This document shows, piece after piece, positions 41,901-49,232 of a DNA stretch of 55,802 nucleotides. The position numbers and the translations under genes are program-made. The notes under the pieces were generated by a model. It searched no databases, was not told the DNA's origin, and saw only the letters and a list, made by a program, of their open reading frames with translations. Position 1 is the stretch's first letter; each line of letters starts with the position of its first letter. Origin of the DNA: Candidatus Moranbacteria bacterium GW2011_GWE2_36_40 (GTDB lineage Bacteria > Patescibacteriota > Minisyncoccia > Moranbacterales > GWC2-37-73). The stretch is from assembly GCA_000991645.1 (NCBI GenBank), contig LBRX01000005.1:1-55802 (forward strand), written 5' to 3'.

Positions 41901-42550
41901 TAAATAATATTGTTCCATACTTTATAACTCCTTCCCGCGTTAAACTGAATACCGTTAGTCATTGCCCCAGGAGTACCTGAACCCGTTGCCCTTATTATAT
42001 TATTAGATATTTTAATATCAGTACTCGCACTAGCAGCCATGTTTTCTCTTATTCCCTTTGACTGGTTTACCTTACTGCCCGAGTTAGCGATTTGCAAACC
42101 GTCAATTGTTACATATTCTTCGGAGACTTCCAATATTTGACCATATTCAGCGCTCGACTCAATACGATATTTCCCATCATCCCACTTCCCCTGATGCCTT
42201 TGTGAATTATTCGCTTCAGTTGTTGTATTGTTTGGCGTATAAATTTTAATAAAATTTGAAACACCTGTTGTGTAGCCAGAAACCGTCACAGCAGTTGTAT
42301 CTGCAGCACTGTCATAATAGCAAGGGAAATTTAATTGATAATTTCCTGTCACCAAGTCTGTGGTGTTAAGATGATTTGCATCAACCGAACCTGTAACTGC
42401 AGCAGACAAACTCGTGTATTCATGTTTGATTGAAACCACAGTTGAATCTGTGATGTCTGCAGGAATTGCTCCAGTTTTTGTCACAAGATTCCAAACTGAA
42501 GTTGATGTTTTTGATGCAATATATGCAATGTCAGTTGTGTTGTATGTCAC
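38957..42550 (-). CDS. Second giant beta-helix/LamG surface protein, body (out of frame with its signal peptide)
   Basis: 1197 aa in this frame. It starts inside a choice-of-anchor-Q-type unit (GVGDRVTYNTTDIAYIASK in the full context) and has two beta-helix units ending DIDGQARP...DIGADEAA and DIDGQVRVNPWDIGADQ. Two LamG domains follow (GLVGHWTFDGDDTSG, GLVGLWSFDGPDIFG), ending DEVRIYNRALSAAEI and KVEMRR. The signal peptide lies upstream in another frame (42547-42813). Comparison with the paralogous unit at 29040-29100 shows a deletion of about 49 bp at the junction, so this is one gene broken by a small deletion. Its units are close paralogues of those in the 21803-29689 protein. Confidence 0.8.
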   Translation of the reverse strand: MTYNTTDIAYIASKTSTSVWNLVTKTGAIPADITDSTVVSIKHEYTSLSAAVTGSVDANHLNTTDLVTGNYQLNFPCYYDSAADTTAVTVSGYTTGVSNFIKIYTPNNTTTEANNSQRHQGKWDDGKYRIESSAEYGQILEVSEEYVTIDGLQIANSGSKVNQSKGIRENMAASASTDIKISNNIIRATGSGTPGAMTNGIQFNAGRSYKVWNNIIYGWYTGMTTGYQNSTAVNHLFYNNTLINNTGIGLAIGGGAVPYIAVYNNISSGNGTDFSLANVDQSGNNISFDATSPNVSFQGKNVSFADATNKDFHLSISDTSARNSGSDLSADSNLPITTDIDGQARPTGVGVVDIGADEAATAIFYSVGQNTNDHKTGTPTVTIASGVGTFSVAQTATNMGVGDKVTYNGATVAYISEKISTSQWKLITATGGVPADSTGSTVVSIAHAFVSFMQAIGNGANAIADSSHLNTANLVTGNYQVNLPGYYDTGAINVGLTMSTNLVTSSSNYIKMYAPSNTSTELNQSQRHQGKWDDSKFAIDGNFGFSLNISNTIIDGIQFNIGPNGLYISSGAKNIKISSNIIKSSYGANYGIRVDGAGTSNNDNVYVLNNIIYGCVNGIARYYDGGGKKIYVYNNIVYGSTANGIRNMDSGVLMVAKNNIVQNVPDGYVGNFDAASNYNISDLATDAPGANSKNSTTVSFVDTTNKNFHLASTDTAAKGAGLDLQHDSIFAFDTDIDGQVRVNPWDIGADQFSDTVLQTQQSSPNLDAGLVGHWTFDGDDTSGTVTKDVSGNGNNGTISGATVTPGKLGQGMSFGGVTNVVSSNTTNSGNFTVSAWIKTAGSGGASPYIATATNNAWYWIAEYGGGVMKFYNGTAWTTDTSKRVSDGAWHYVSYTGDGTNIRGYIDGVLDTTDALANPAAMTGLQIGRRSTVFGYVGIIDDFRLYNRALSASEIGQLYNQGQTTMQTSQNSKSTNGLVGLWSFDGPDIFGTTAYDRSGLGNNGTISGATVTPGKVGQGLIFDGVDGYVEKTDNSSFDSYLQNLTISGWVKTTVTGESLVIGQYNTDSNGRAFALEVSGGKIRMIVSKNGIYDTGTFSQPDSVSNINNGSWHYFSVTYHYITDGTSQMSVYIDGNLETSISNAVGPIFNSSAPLRMGRSANDGIKFAGQLDEVRIYNRALSAAEISNLYNTGKVEMRR

Positions 42551-42813
42551 ACGATCCCCAACTCCGTGACGGTCGGCGTGCCAGTTTTTAAATCAGAAGC
42601 TGATTGTCCGACAGAATAATAGACAGGGGTCGCCCCATATGCCGAAGATGTAAAAGCAAATCCTCCAAGAAAAATAAAGATTGCAAACAAAAATCCACCA
42701 AGTCGCATACGACGACCGGCAACGGGGTAAATAGCTTGAGCGTGCACGGTGAAAAACCCAAATAACAACGGGGTTAATAAAGTGAGAATTGTGAGTCTTA
42801 GTCTGGATTTCAT
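42547..42813 (-). CDS. Signal peptide piece of the second giant protein, ended by a deletion frameshift
   Basis: Encodes two consecutive hydrophobic leader-like segments: LTILTLLTPLLFGFF (ending VHAQA) and GGFLFAIFIFLGGFAF (ending SSAYGA). These are followed by TPVYYSVGQSASDLKTGTPT, then VTELGIV-stop. The second ATG at 42708 would give a normal signal peptide, so the first segment may be a leftover leader. The YYSVGQ unit is picked up in the next frame by the body of the giant gene. Confidence 0.65.
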   Translation of the reverse strand: MKSRLRLTILTLLTPLLFGFFTVHAQAIYPVAGRRMRLGGFLFAIFIFLGGFAFTSSAYGATPVYYSVGQSASDLKTGTPTVTELGIV

Positions 42814-42822
42814 GCTTAAGTT

Positions 42823-42915
42823 TCTTAGGTAATTTAAGTATCTTAGTAAGACTCTTAAGTAACCTAAGTTTCTTATTAAGTATCTTAAGAATCTTAAGGT
42901 TCTTAAATTTTTTAA
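42823..42915. repeat. CTTAAG-rich 9-bp short tandem repeats
   Basis: Many units of the form CTTAAGANN, drifting, in the gap between the four-helix gene and the giant gene. Shorter runs of the same motif lie at 43064-43100 (inside the neighbouring gene, as LVRNLSDLSVLSKE) and 43430-43465. Confidence 0.7.
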
Positions 42916-42985
42916 TACCCTCTGTATTCCCGTCTTTTTCTGTGCAACTCCTCTGAAAGACCACCTTCTTTTTGATGCTTCAATT

Positions 42986-43426
42986 TCAACGCCTCAACTT
43001 GGCGATGGAGAAGCAATGTTCAGGCAACTCGATTGTTTTCAAAAGTTCTTCGGCTTCACGCTCCTTGCTTAAGACGCTTAAGTCGCTTAAGTTTCTTACG
43101 AGTTGCGCGCTTTTGGCGCGCAACAACAAAACTCGTGGATCGTTTTTATCCCATTTATCCAGTTTTCGTTGACGCAAAAAATCCTCCAAGTCGCCAGTCA
43201 ATTCCTCCAATGATCCCTTGGCAATGCCAGTAAGATTAATGGCCACTTTCAATGAAACATCCATGTCATCCGAGCCTTCCACGATGTTTTGTTTTCCACT
43301 TCTAGCTGCACCATCCATTTGCTCTTTCAGTTTCCAACTTTTTATCCATTTTTCAGCAAACTCAACCTCTCGGTCATAGATGATGACCGAAAACCAATAT
43401 GTATAAAGTTTTTTGTATGGTTGCAT
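42986..43426 (-). CDS. Four-helix bundle suffix domain protein
   Basis: 146 aa. The helical pattern with FAEKWIKSWKLKEQMDGAAR, SGKQNIVEGS and INLTGIAKGSLEELTGDLED matches the four-helix-bundle-suffix/S23-related family found in CPR and other bacteria. The S23-type signature is the A-x-SGKQNIVEGS loop. Function is unknown; relatives occur in 23S rRNA intervening sequences and near mobile or surface genes. The C-terminal part contains an RNLSDLSVLSKERE stretch encoded by CTTAAG repeats that also occur outside the gene on both sides, so the repeat may have expanded into the coding region. Confidence 0.72.
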   Translation of the reverse strand: MQPYKKLYTYWFSVIIYDREVEFAEKWIKSWKLKEQMDGAARSGKQNIVEGSDDMDVSLKVAINLTGIAKGSLEELTGDLEDFLRQRKLDKWDKNDPRVLLLRAKSAQLVRNLSDLSVLSKEREAEELLKTIELPEHCFSIAKLRR

Positions 43427-43466
43427 AAGTTTTTTAAGATTCTTGGATTACCTAAGTTTCTTCATG

Positions 43467-46400
43467 TCACAGTTTTTCCTCCATAATAACCCAATCAAAT
43501 AAAACGTCTTCGGTGACAAGATTCTTCACGCTAACAGTAAATCCTTCTCCGAATTTTACTTCGGTGACAGCGATTCCTTGATCAAGCGCAACTTTTGGTG
43601 TGATGAAAACTTTTGATGAAACGCTTGCGGCTTTTGTTTTAACAAAGAAAGTTTTTCCATCACTCAATGTATCATCGTCTTTATCATCTTCGTCAATATC
43701 TTTTTTGATTGAAGTAATTGAGTCCTCACCTATCGTGCGAGCTTCTGGATCCAAGACAGACACGATTAATTTGCCCGCTTCCAAACTTTTGACAGTTAAT
43801 TTTCCAGCAATTGCAATATCGCCAGCATCCTCACCCTCTCCAACGCCAAGCAGCATTTTTATAAGTGCAACGTCTTGAGTGTTCAAATCAATTTGCGCGA
43901 TGTTTAATTCAGAATTTGCTTTGATCTGAAGCTCAGCCATTTGTGTCTGCAATGTTTCAATCAATTTTGCTTGTAGCGCAAGCTGACTGCCCAAATCAGA
44001 AACGATCGTGACTTGATTTTCAACAATTTGATTAAAATTACTTTCAGCAGCTGCAACCAATTGATTTACTTGATCCTCAATATTCATGCTGGCAATATTT
44101 AAGGTTACAGCTTCTTCAACTTTTTCAACAGTCAAACTTTGATTTCTGCGTGAAATCAAAACTTGAATTGTTCCTTTTTCGCCAGCAAATGATTGAATCG
44201 CAACACCAACAGTTGATTCGCCAGCATTGGCTTTGCGCAAATATCCAGCAGTTGCGGCTGCTGTCAGATTATCCCCAATTTGAATTGCACCATTTTCACT
44301 GGAAACTTTTCCAGGAACCTGACCGAGCATCGCTGTGATTGCATAATTTTTGTCATTTTCTCTTCCCTCAGGAGCATTTCCCAAAACTGAAGGACTTGTT
44401 GAAATTATTCCTATGATGTCACTGTCGCCAGAACGCTGGCAACGTTTTACTGCATTTTCATTTTCCGTGTCAACGCAAACAGCCTCGCCTGGTTTCAAAT
44501 CTGTGTCTTTGGTATAGAAATATTCAGCATAGTCAGCACTTCCATTTGTCCATGCGTTCGTGCTGTTAACATATGCACTATTTGTTCCATCGCCATTCCA
44601 ATCAACCATGAATTTATACGTCGGTGCGACCACGCCAACACCAACATTACCGTTATCCAAAATGGTAAAGTTGGCTGTGCCGGCAGAATTTGATGCTTGC
44701 AAAGTTATTCCCGTTCCTGTGCCTAATCCATGAATATCAAACATTCCCCCAGGTGTTGTTGTATTCACTCCAAGACCAAACGTGCTCATTCCACCTGCGC
44801 CATCTGATGTTCCATACATTGTCAGCATGGCATTTCCATCCAAACTTGCAGTATAACTGTTAACCACACCGACAGCAGAATCGGTTGTTACTGCCATATC
44901 AATCCAATTTATTATTCCAGAATCTGCAGCAAATTCTTGTGTTCCCATGCTCAAGCTTGCAATTGAAGTTACTCCACTGGTATCAATTGAAAATGCGCTA
45001 GTTCCTGCAATGCCATCGCCATTGAAAATCTTAAATTTGTTTGAATCAGTCACATCAACTCCCATTGAAAATTGTTGAGCTCCAGCGCCAAGTCGGAAAT
45101 AGTTATTCGTGTTGTCCCAATAAAGGTTAGCGTTATTTTGATCATAAATTCCACTTGCGCCTGCAAAAACTAACGAACCTTGAGTGAATTGAGTGGTTGA
45201 ACCTGTGCCACCGTGAGTCACATCAATGGCAGTTCCATTCCAAACACCGCTCGTGATTGTTCCGAGCGTTGTTATTGAACTTGCGCCAGTCCATGTTCCA
45301 CCAGCGATTGCAGCCAAATCTGCATTATATCCTTGCACATCAGTTCCAATTGCAAGTCCCAAATTTGTTCTGGCTGTTGCTGCATCAACCGCGCCAGTTC
45401 CACCATTTGCAACAGCTATTGCAGTTCCATTCCACGCTCCAGCGACAACTTGGCCGGAAGCGTTGATTTGAAAAGCATCACTCGTGCCAACTGTGAAAAG
45501 TGAAGCAGGAGTGGTGTCGCCGATACCGACGTTGCCACCGGAAATTGCAGTAAGTGCCGCAGTCCCACCTGGTCTTATATAAACAGTTTGCCCTCCAGCA
45601 GAATCAATATACATAGCGTTCTGAGAATGAATCACTCCACTATTTCCAATATTTATTGAACCATTTATATCAAGGGCATATACTGGCGTTGCCATACCTA
45701 TTCCAACATTGCCGTTATCCAAAATAGTAAACTTGGCTGCGCCAGTTGAATCAGATGTTTGCAGCGCTACACCAGTTGTCGTGCCACTGCTATGCACATC
45801 CAACATTGCACTCGGCACACTGGTGTTGATTCCAATTCCACGATTAGCAATGCCGCCAGCGCCGTCAGAAGTTCCATACACGGTTAGCATTGCATTTCCA
45901 TCTAACATCGCTCCATAACTTTCAACCGTTCCGTTTGTTGCAGTCGAGGTCACTGGCATATCGGTCCATGAAATTGCTCCTGAATTTTCAGCAAACGATT
46001 GCGCTCCAAGTTGCAGACTTGCGATGTTCGTCACTCCATTTGTATCTATCGTAAACTGACCAGTTCCCGCAATTCCACTTCCAGTTGCAATCTTAAATTT
46101 GCTTGAATCAGTCGCATCAACTCCCATTGAAAATTGTTGAGCGCCCGCGCCAAGTCGGAAATAGTTATTTGTGTTATCCCAATAAAGATTGCCATTACTA
46201 TTTTGAGAATAAATTCCTGATGCTCCCGCAAAAACTAACGAGCCTTGAGTAAATTGAGTCAATGTTCCCGTTCCACCACTAGTAACCGGTAAAATTCCAG
46301 TCACATTTGTGGATGCAAGATTAATCGCATTAGCAGTAATTTGTTGACCACTTAAAGATAAATAATTTTCTCCTGCTATGGTTGCAGCGCTGTGAATTGC

Positions 46401-47681
46401 CGTGCCACTCCAAGTCGGAACTCCAGCGACCAAGGTTAAAACTTGTCCATCTGAACCACGAGTAATTTTTCCAAGTGTTGAGGTAGTATCCGCATACAGC
46501 ATATCGCCAATAGAATATGAAGCATAACCAGTTCCACCATATTGTGCACCTAAGGCAGTAGAAAGTGTCAATGAATTGAATGCCACATCTGATGTTGTGT
46601 TGATTGTTTGTGGAAGAGAAATCGTAACTGCACCATTTGCAGCTGAAACAGCAACTTGATTAGCAGTTCCAGCCAAACTTGTCACTCCAGAGTTAGCAAT
46701 TGAAATTGAACCAGCGCCATTAGTGATAGAAATTCCAGTGCTAGCAGTTAATGTTGCTAAGGAATATCCTGCACCATTTCCAATTAACAATGTTCCACTA
46801 GCTGCACTTGCACCATTAACTCCCGTTCCGCCATATTGAGCACCAATCGCACTTCCTTGCCAAGCCCCAGCCACGACTTGACCGGAGGAGTTGATTTGGA
46901 ATTGTGAAGTTGCACCGACTGAGAAAAGTGAAGTTGGGGTTAAAGTTCCAATTCCAACATTAATTTGATTTGAACCACCGATACTTATATTTGACCAAGA
47001 ACTTGAGTTTCCATAGATCAAAGTAGCTCCAGAATTAGAAATGGCTGGATAACTACTCATATAGTAACTTCCGCTTGAAACAGCCAAATCTCCTGCAAAG
47101 TTTGAAATTCCATTAACATTTAATTTATAGCCCCCTGGCACAGTTCCAATTCCCAACCTCTTGTTTGTATTGTCCCAAAACAGATTTGTGTTGTCTTGAG
47201 AATAAACTCCACTAGCTCCCGCGAAAACTAAGGAGCCAGGCGTGAATGCTCCTGCTCCTGTGCCTCCATTAGCAACTGGTAAAATTCCGGTCACATTTGT
47301 TCCGAGATTAACAGTATTTAATGATGCCAATGTTCCCAACCCAACAATATTTCCATTTAATTTGTTGATTGCCTGCAAGATTGTATCAGTTGCAGTAATA
47401 GTGCCTGCACCTGAAACAAAACCGGTTAGAAGTTTTCCAGTTACTGCAGTGTCAGTGAATGATGCTGATGGAAGTGCGTTGGTTGCCAGTGTTCCTTGAG
47501 CCGATGTTGCATATGCAGATGAAGCGGTGAATGCTGCAGTTCCCAGTAGTCCTGTTACTGAATTTAAGTTTGTAACTGTAGCTGTCATGCCTGTCAGGTT
47601 TGTGGCATTGGCTGCTGTTCCTGTTGTGTCTTGATTTAGAATTGGAATATCAGCCACTGCAATTGCTCTCATGGTTGGCAT
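43467..47681 (-). CDS. Tail-fibre-like giant surface protein, 3' part
   Basis: 1404 aa in this frame, but it starts in the middle of a repeat block (PTMRAIAVADIPILNQDTTG) with no signal peptide, so it is the continuation of the upstream frames. It has long Gly/Thr/Asn-rich beta-structure repeats (VTSLAGTANQVAVSAANGAV, NGTAIDVTHGGTGSTTQFTQ, GSLVFAGASGIYSQN), as in phage-fibre or trimeric-fibre-like CPR surface proteins. Near the C-terminus are ADYAEYFYTKDTDLKPGEAV and LGQVPGKVSSENGAIQIGD, a conserved region in these proteins. A coiled coil (VNQLVAAAESNFNQIVENQV) and a final beta domain follow. Together with the next two entries it probably forms one gene of ~2,650 codons. Confidence 0.75.
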   Translation of the reverse strand: MPTMRAIAVADIPILNQDTTGTAANATNLTGMTATVTNLNSVTGLLGTAAFTASSAYATSAQGTLATNALPSASFTDTAVTGKLLTGFVSGAGTITATDTILQAINKLNGNIVGLGTLASLNTVNLGTNVTGILPVANGGTGAGAFTPGSLVFAGASGVYSQDNTNLFWDNTNKRLGIGTVPGGYKLNVNGISNFAGDLAVSSGSYYMSSYPAISNSGATLIYGNSSSWSNISIGGSNQINVGIGTLTPTSLFSVGATSQFQINSSGQVVAGAWQGSAIGAQYGGTGVNGASAASGTLLIGNGAGYSLATLTASTGISITNGAGSISIANSGVTSLAGTANQVAVSAANGAVTISLPQTINTTSDVAFNSLTLSTALGAQYGGTGYASYSIGDMLYADTTSTLGKITRGSDGQVLTLVAGVPTWSGTAIHSAATIAGENYLSLSGQQITANAINLASTNVTGILPVTSGGTGTLTQFTQGSLVFAGASGIYSQNSNGNLYWDNTNNYFRLGAGAQQFSMGVDATDSSKFKIATGSGIAGTGQFTIDTNGVTNIASLQLGAQSFAENSGAISWTDMPVTSTATNGTVESYGAMLDGNAMLTVYGTSDGAGGIANRGIGINTSVPSAMLDVHSSGTTTGVALQTSDSTGAAKFTILDNGNVGIGMATPVYALDINGSINIGNSGVIHSQNAMYIDSAGGQTVYIRPGGTAALTAISGGNVGIGDTTPASLFTVGTSDAFQINASGQVVAGAWNGTAIAVANGGTGAVDAATARTNLGLAIGTDVQGYNADLAAIAGGTWTGASSITTLGTITSGVWNGTAIDVTHGGTGSTTQFTQGSLVFAGASGIYDQNNANLYWDNTNNYFRLGAGAQQFSMGVDVTDSNKFKIFNGDGIAGTSAFSIDTSGVTSIASLSMGTQEFAADSGIINWIDMAVTTDSAVGVVNSYTASLDGNAMLTMYGTSDGAGGMSTFGLGVNTTTPGGMFDIHGLGTGTGITLQASNSAGTANFTILDNGNVGVGVVAPTYKFMVDWNGDGTNSAYVNSTNAWTNGSADYAEYFYTKDTDLKPGEAVCVDTENENAVKRCQRSGDSDIIGIISTSPSVLGNAPEGRENDKNYAITAMLGQVPGKVSSENGAIQIGDNLTAAATAGYLRKANAGESTVGVAIQSFAGEKGTIQVLISRRNQSLTVEKVEEAVTLNIASMNIEDQVNQLVAAAESNFNQIVENQVTIVSDLGSQLALQAKLIETLQTQMAELQIKANSELNIAQIDLNTQDVALIKMLLGVGEGEDAGDIAIAGKLTVKSLEAGKLIVSVLDPEARTIGEDSITSIKKDIDEDDKDDDTLSDGKTFFVKTKAASVSSKVFITPKVALDQGIAVTEVKFGEGFTVSVKNLVTEDVLFDWVIMEEKL

Positions 47682-47809
47682 TCCTGCTGATCCGTTTGGT
47701 GCAGCCCAGAAGAAGTTTGCTGTGCTTGATGAAAATGCTGGAGCATATGATGAAGATGCGGATGTTTAAAGTGTTTGTGCCGTTGGCTGTGATGGTAAGG
47801 CCGTTAACT
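47363..47809. repeat. ~450-bp near-identical duplication in the fibre gene, copy 1
   Basis: Highly similar to 48778-49232 (same codons for GAGTITATDTILQAI, GTLATNALPSASFTD, PTMRAIAVADIPILN and NGLTITANG). The frame breaks occur inside these copies, at GATGCGGATG here and GATGCGCGGCGATG in the other copy (plus strand). Confidence 0.75.
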
Positions 47810-49104
47810 GTTGTGAATGAGGGAGTGGCTGAAGTTGCAATTGAAATACTTCCAACTCCATTTGTAATTGCAATATTATTTCCCTGAGTAAGGGTTGCAA
47901 GCGCATATCCATCACCCTTTCCAATTAAAAGTGTTCCATTTGCTGCAGTAGCACCACTAATGCCAGTTCCACCACGTGAAACATTCAAATATTGTTCATT
48001 GCCAAGTGTATTTGTGCCTGTCCAATATGTCACATACCCATTAACTCCTGTACCTGTGATTCCACCAACACCAGAAACTGTTGAGCATGCCCAAACCTTG
48101 GTCGTATTATTCCAAGCCAAAACTTCATTATTTGCACAACCTTGAAGCAACGCCAATTGATTGTTCAATGCTCCAGAAAATTGCATACCAGAAAATGAGG
48201 AAGTTGCTGGCGAAGTGCCACCATTCGCAGAAAGAAGTGCAACTGAAAGTGTTCCTGTTTCTGTTATTGGACCACCAGTAAGACCATCACCAGAGCCAAC
48301 ACTTGTTACTGTTCCAATTCCACCAGTTCCCCCTGTTACCGTTCCCCAATAAAGATTACTACTTGCATCAATTTTTAAAACTTGTCCAGATGCTCCAGTT
48401 GCTGTTGGAAGTGTATATGCAATATCGGCAGCTTGTGAACCGCTATTTTGAAAAGCAGTTTGATATGTTCCTGATTTTATATTCAAAGCACCATCAAGAG
48501 TTGCACCCGCAAAGGTTGGTGAATTTGTTGTTTGCAAGTTTTGATTAATAGAAACATTTGCACCAGTAATTGTAAGTGTTTTTGATGCTGTTCCTCCAGC
48601 AACTGTGAATCCATCAGCCAATGACGAAAGAGTTAATCCGTTAACTTTAGTTGGAGTAATATCGCCAAGTGTTAGTGTAATTGCTGGAGTTGTTGTTGCT
48701 GTTGCAACTGAACCAGAAATTCCGTTGGCAGTTGTGACTGAAACTGTTGTGACTGTTCCGCCAGCTCCAATATTTCCATTTAATTTTTGTATTGCTTGTA
48801 GTATTGTATCGGTAGCAGTAATCGTTCCAGCACCAGAAACATAGTTTGTTAGAAGTTTTCCAGTTACTGCAGTGTCAGTGAATGATGCTGATGGAAGTGC
48901 GTTGGTTGCTAGTGTTCCTTGAGCAGCTGTTGCATATGCAGATGAAGCCGTGAATGCTGCAGTTCCTAGAAGTCCCGTTACTGAATTTAGATTTGTAACT
49001 GTAGCTGTCATTCCTGTTAGGTTTGTGGCATTAGCAGCTGTTCCTGTTGTGTCTTGATTTAGAATTGGAATATCAGCCACTGCTATTGCTCTCATGGTTG
49101 GCAT
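47650..49104 (-). CDS. Tail-fibre-like giant surface protein, middle part
   Basis: 484 aa in this frame. It starts PTMRAIAVADIPILNQDTTG, as the 3' part does, has fibre-type repeats and ends NGLTITANGTNTLNI followed by 35 out-of-frame residues. Its ATG at 49095 overlaps the stop of the upstream frame as ATGA, so translation could restart there. The intended frame through the junction would read ASSSYAPAFSSSTANFFWAA. I see it as the middle of one broken gene. Confidence 0.68.
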   Translation of the reverse strand: MPTMRAIAVADIPILNQDTTGTAANATNLTGMTATVTNLNSVTGLLGTAAFTASSAYATAAQGTLATNALPSASFTDTAVTGKLLTNYVSGAGTITATDTILQAIQKLNGNIGAGGTVTTVSVTTANGISGSVATATTTPAITLTLGDITPTKVNGLTLSSLADGFTVAGGTASKTLTITGANVSINQNLQTTNSPTFAGATLDGALNIKSGTYQTAFQNSGSQAADIAYTLPTATGASGQVLKIDASSNLYWGTVTGGTGGIGTVTSVGSGDGLTGGPITETGTLSVALLSANGGTSPATSSFSGMQFSGALNNQLALLQGCANNEVLAWNNTTKVWACSTVSGVGGITGTGVNGYVTYWTGTNTLGNEQYLNVSRGGTGISGATAANGTLLIGKGDGYALATLTQGNNIAITNGVGSISIATSATPSFTTVNGLTITANGTNTLNIRIFIICSSIFIKHSKLLLGCTKRISRNANHESNCSG

Positions 49105-49232
49105 TCCTGCTGATCCGTTTGGTGCAGCCCAGAAGAAGTTTGCTGTGCTTGATGAAAATGCTGGAGCATATGATGAAGATGCGCGGCGATGTTTAAAGTG
49201 TTTGTGCCGTTGGCTGTGATGGTAAGGCCGTT
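48778..49232. repeat. ~450-bp near-identical duplication in the fibre gene, copy 2
   Basis: Partner of 47363-47809. A 4-bp difference (CGGC) at the frame-break point distinguishes the two copies. Confidence 0.75.

Noticed and set aside
42593..42964. Lys/Leu-rich 123-codon frame upstream of the second giant gene
   Set aside because: It translates the CTTAAG repeats and the leader region in another frame; low complexity and no support as a gene.
47650..49104. Programmed ribosomal frameshifting in the fibre gene
   Set aside because: No slippery heptamer is seen at the breaks and the two copies differ by 4 bp. Mutation, gene conversion or assembly error is simpler, though ATGA restart at 49095 remains possible.
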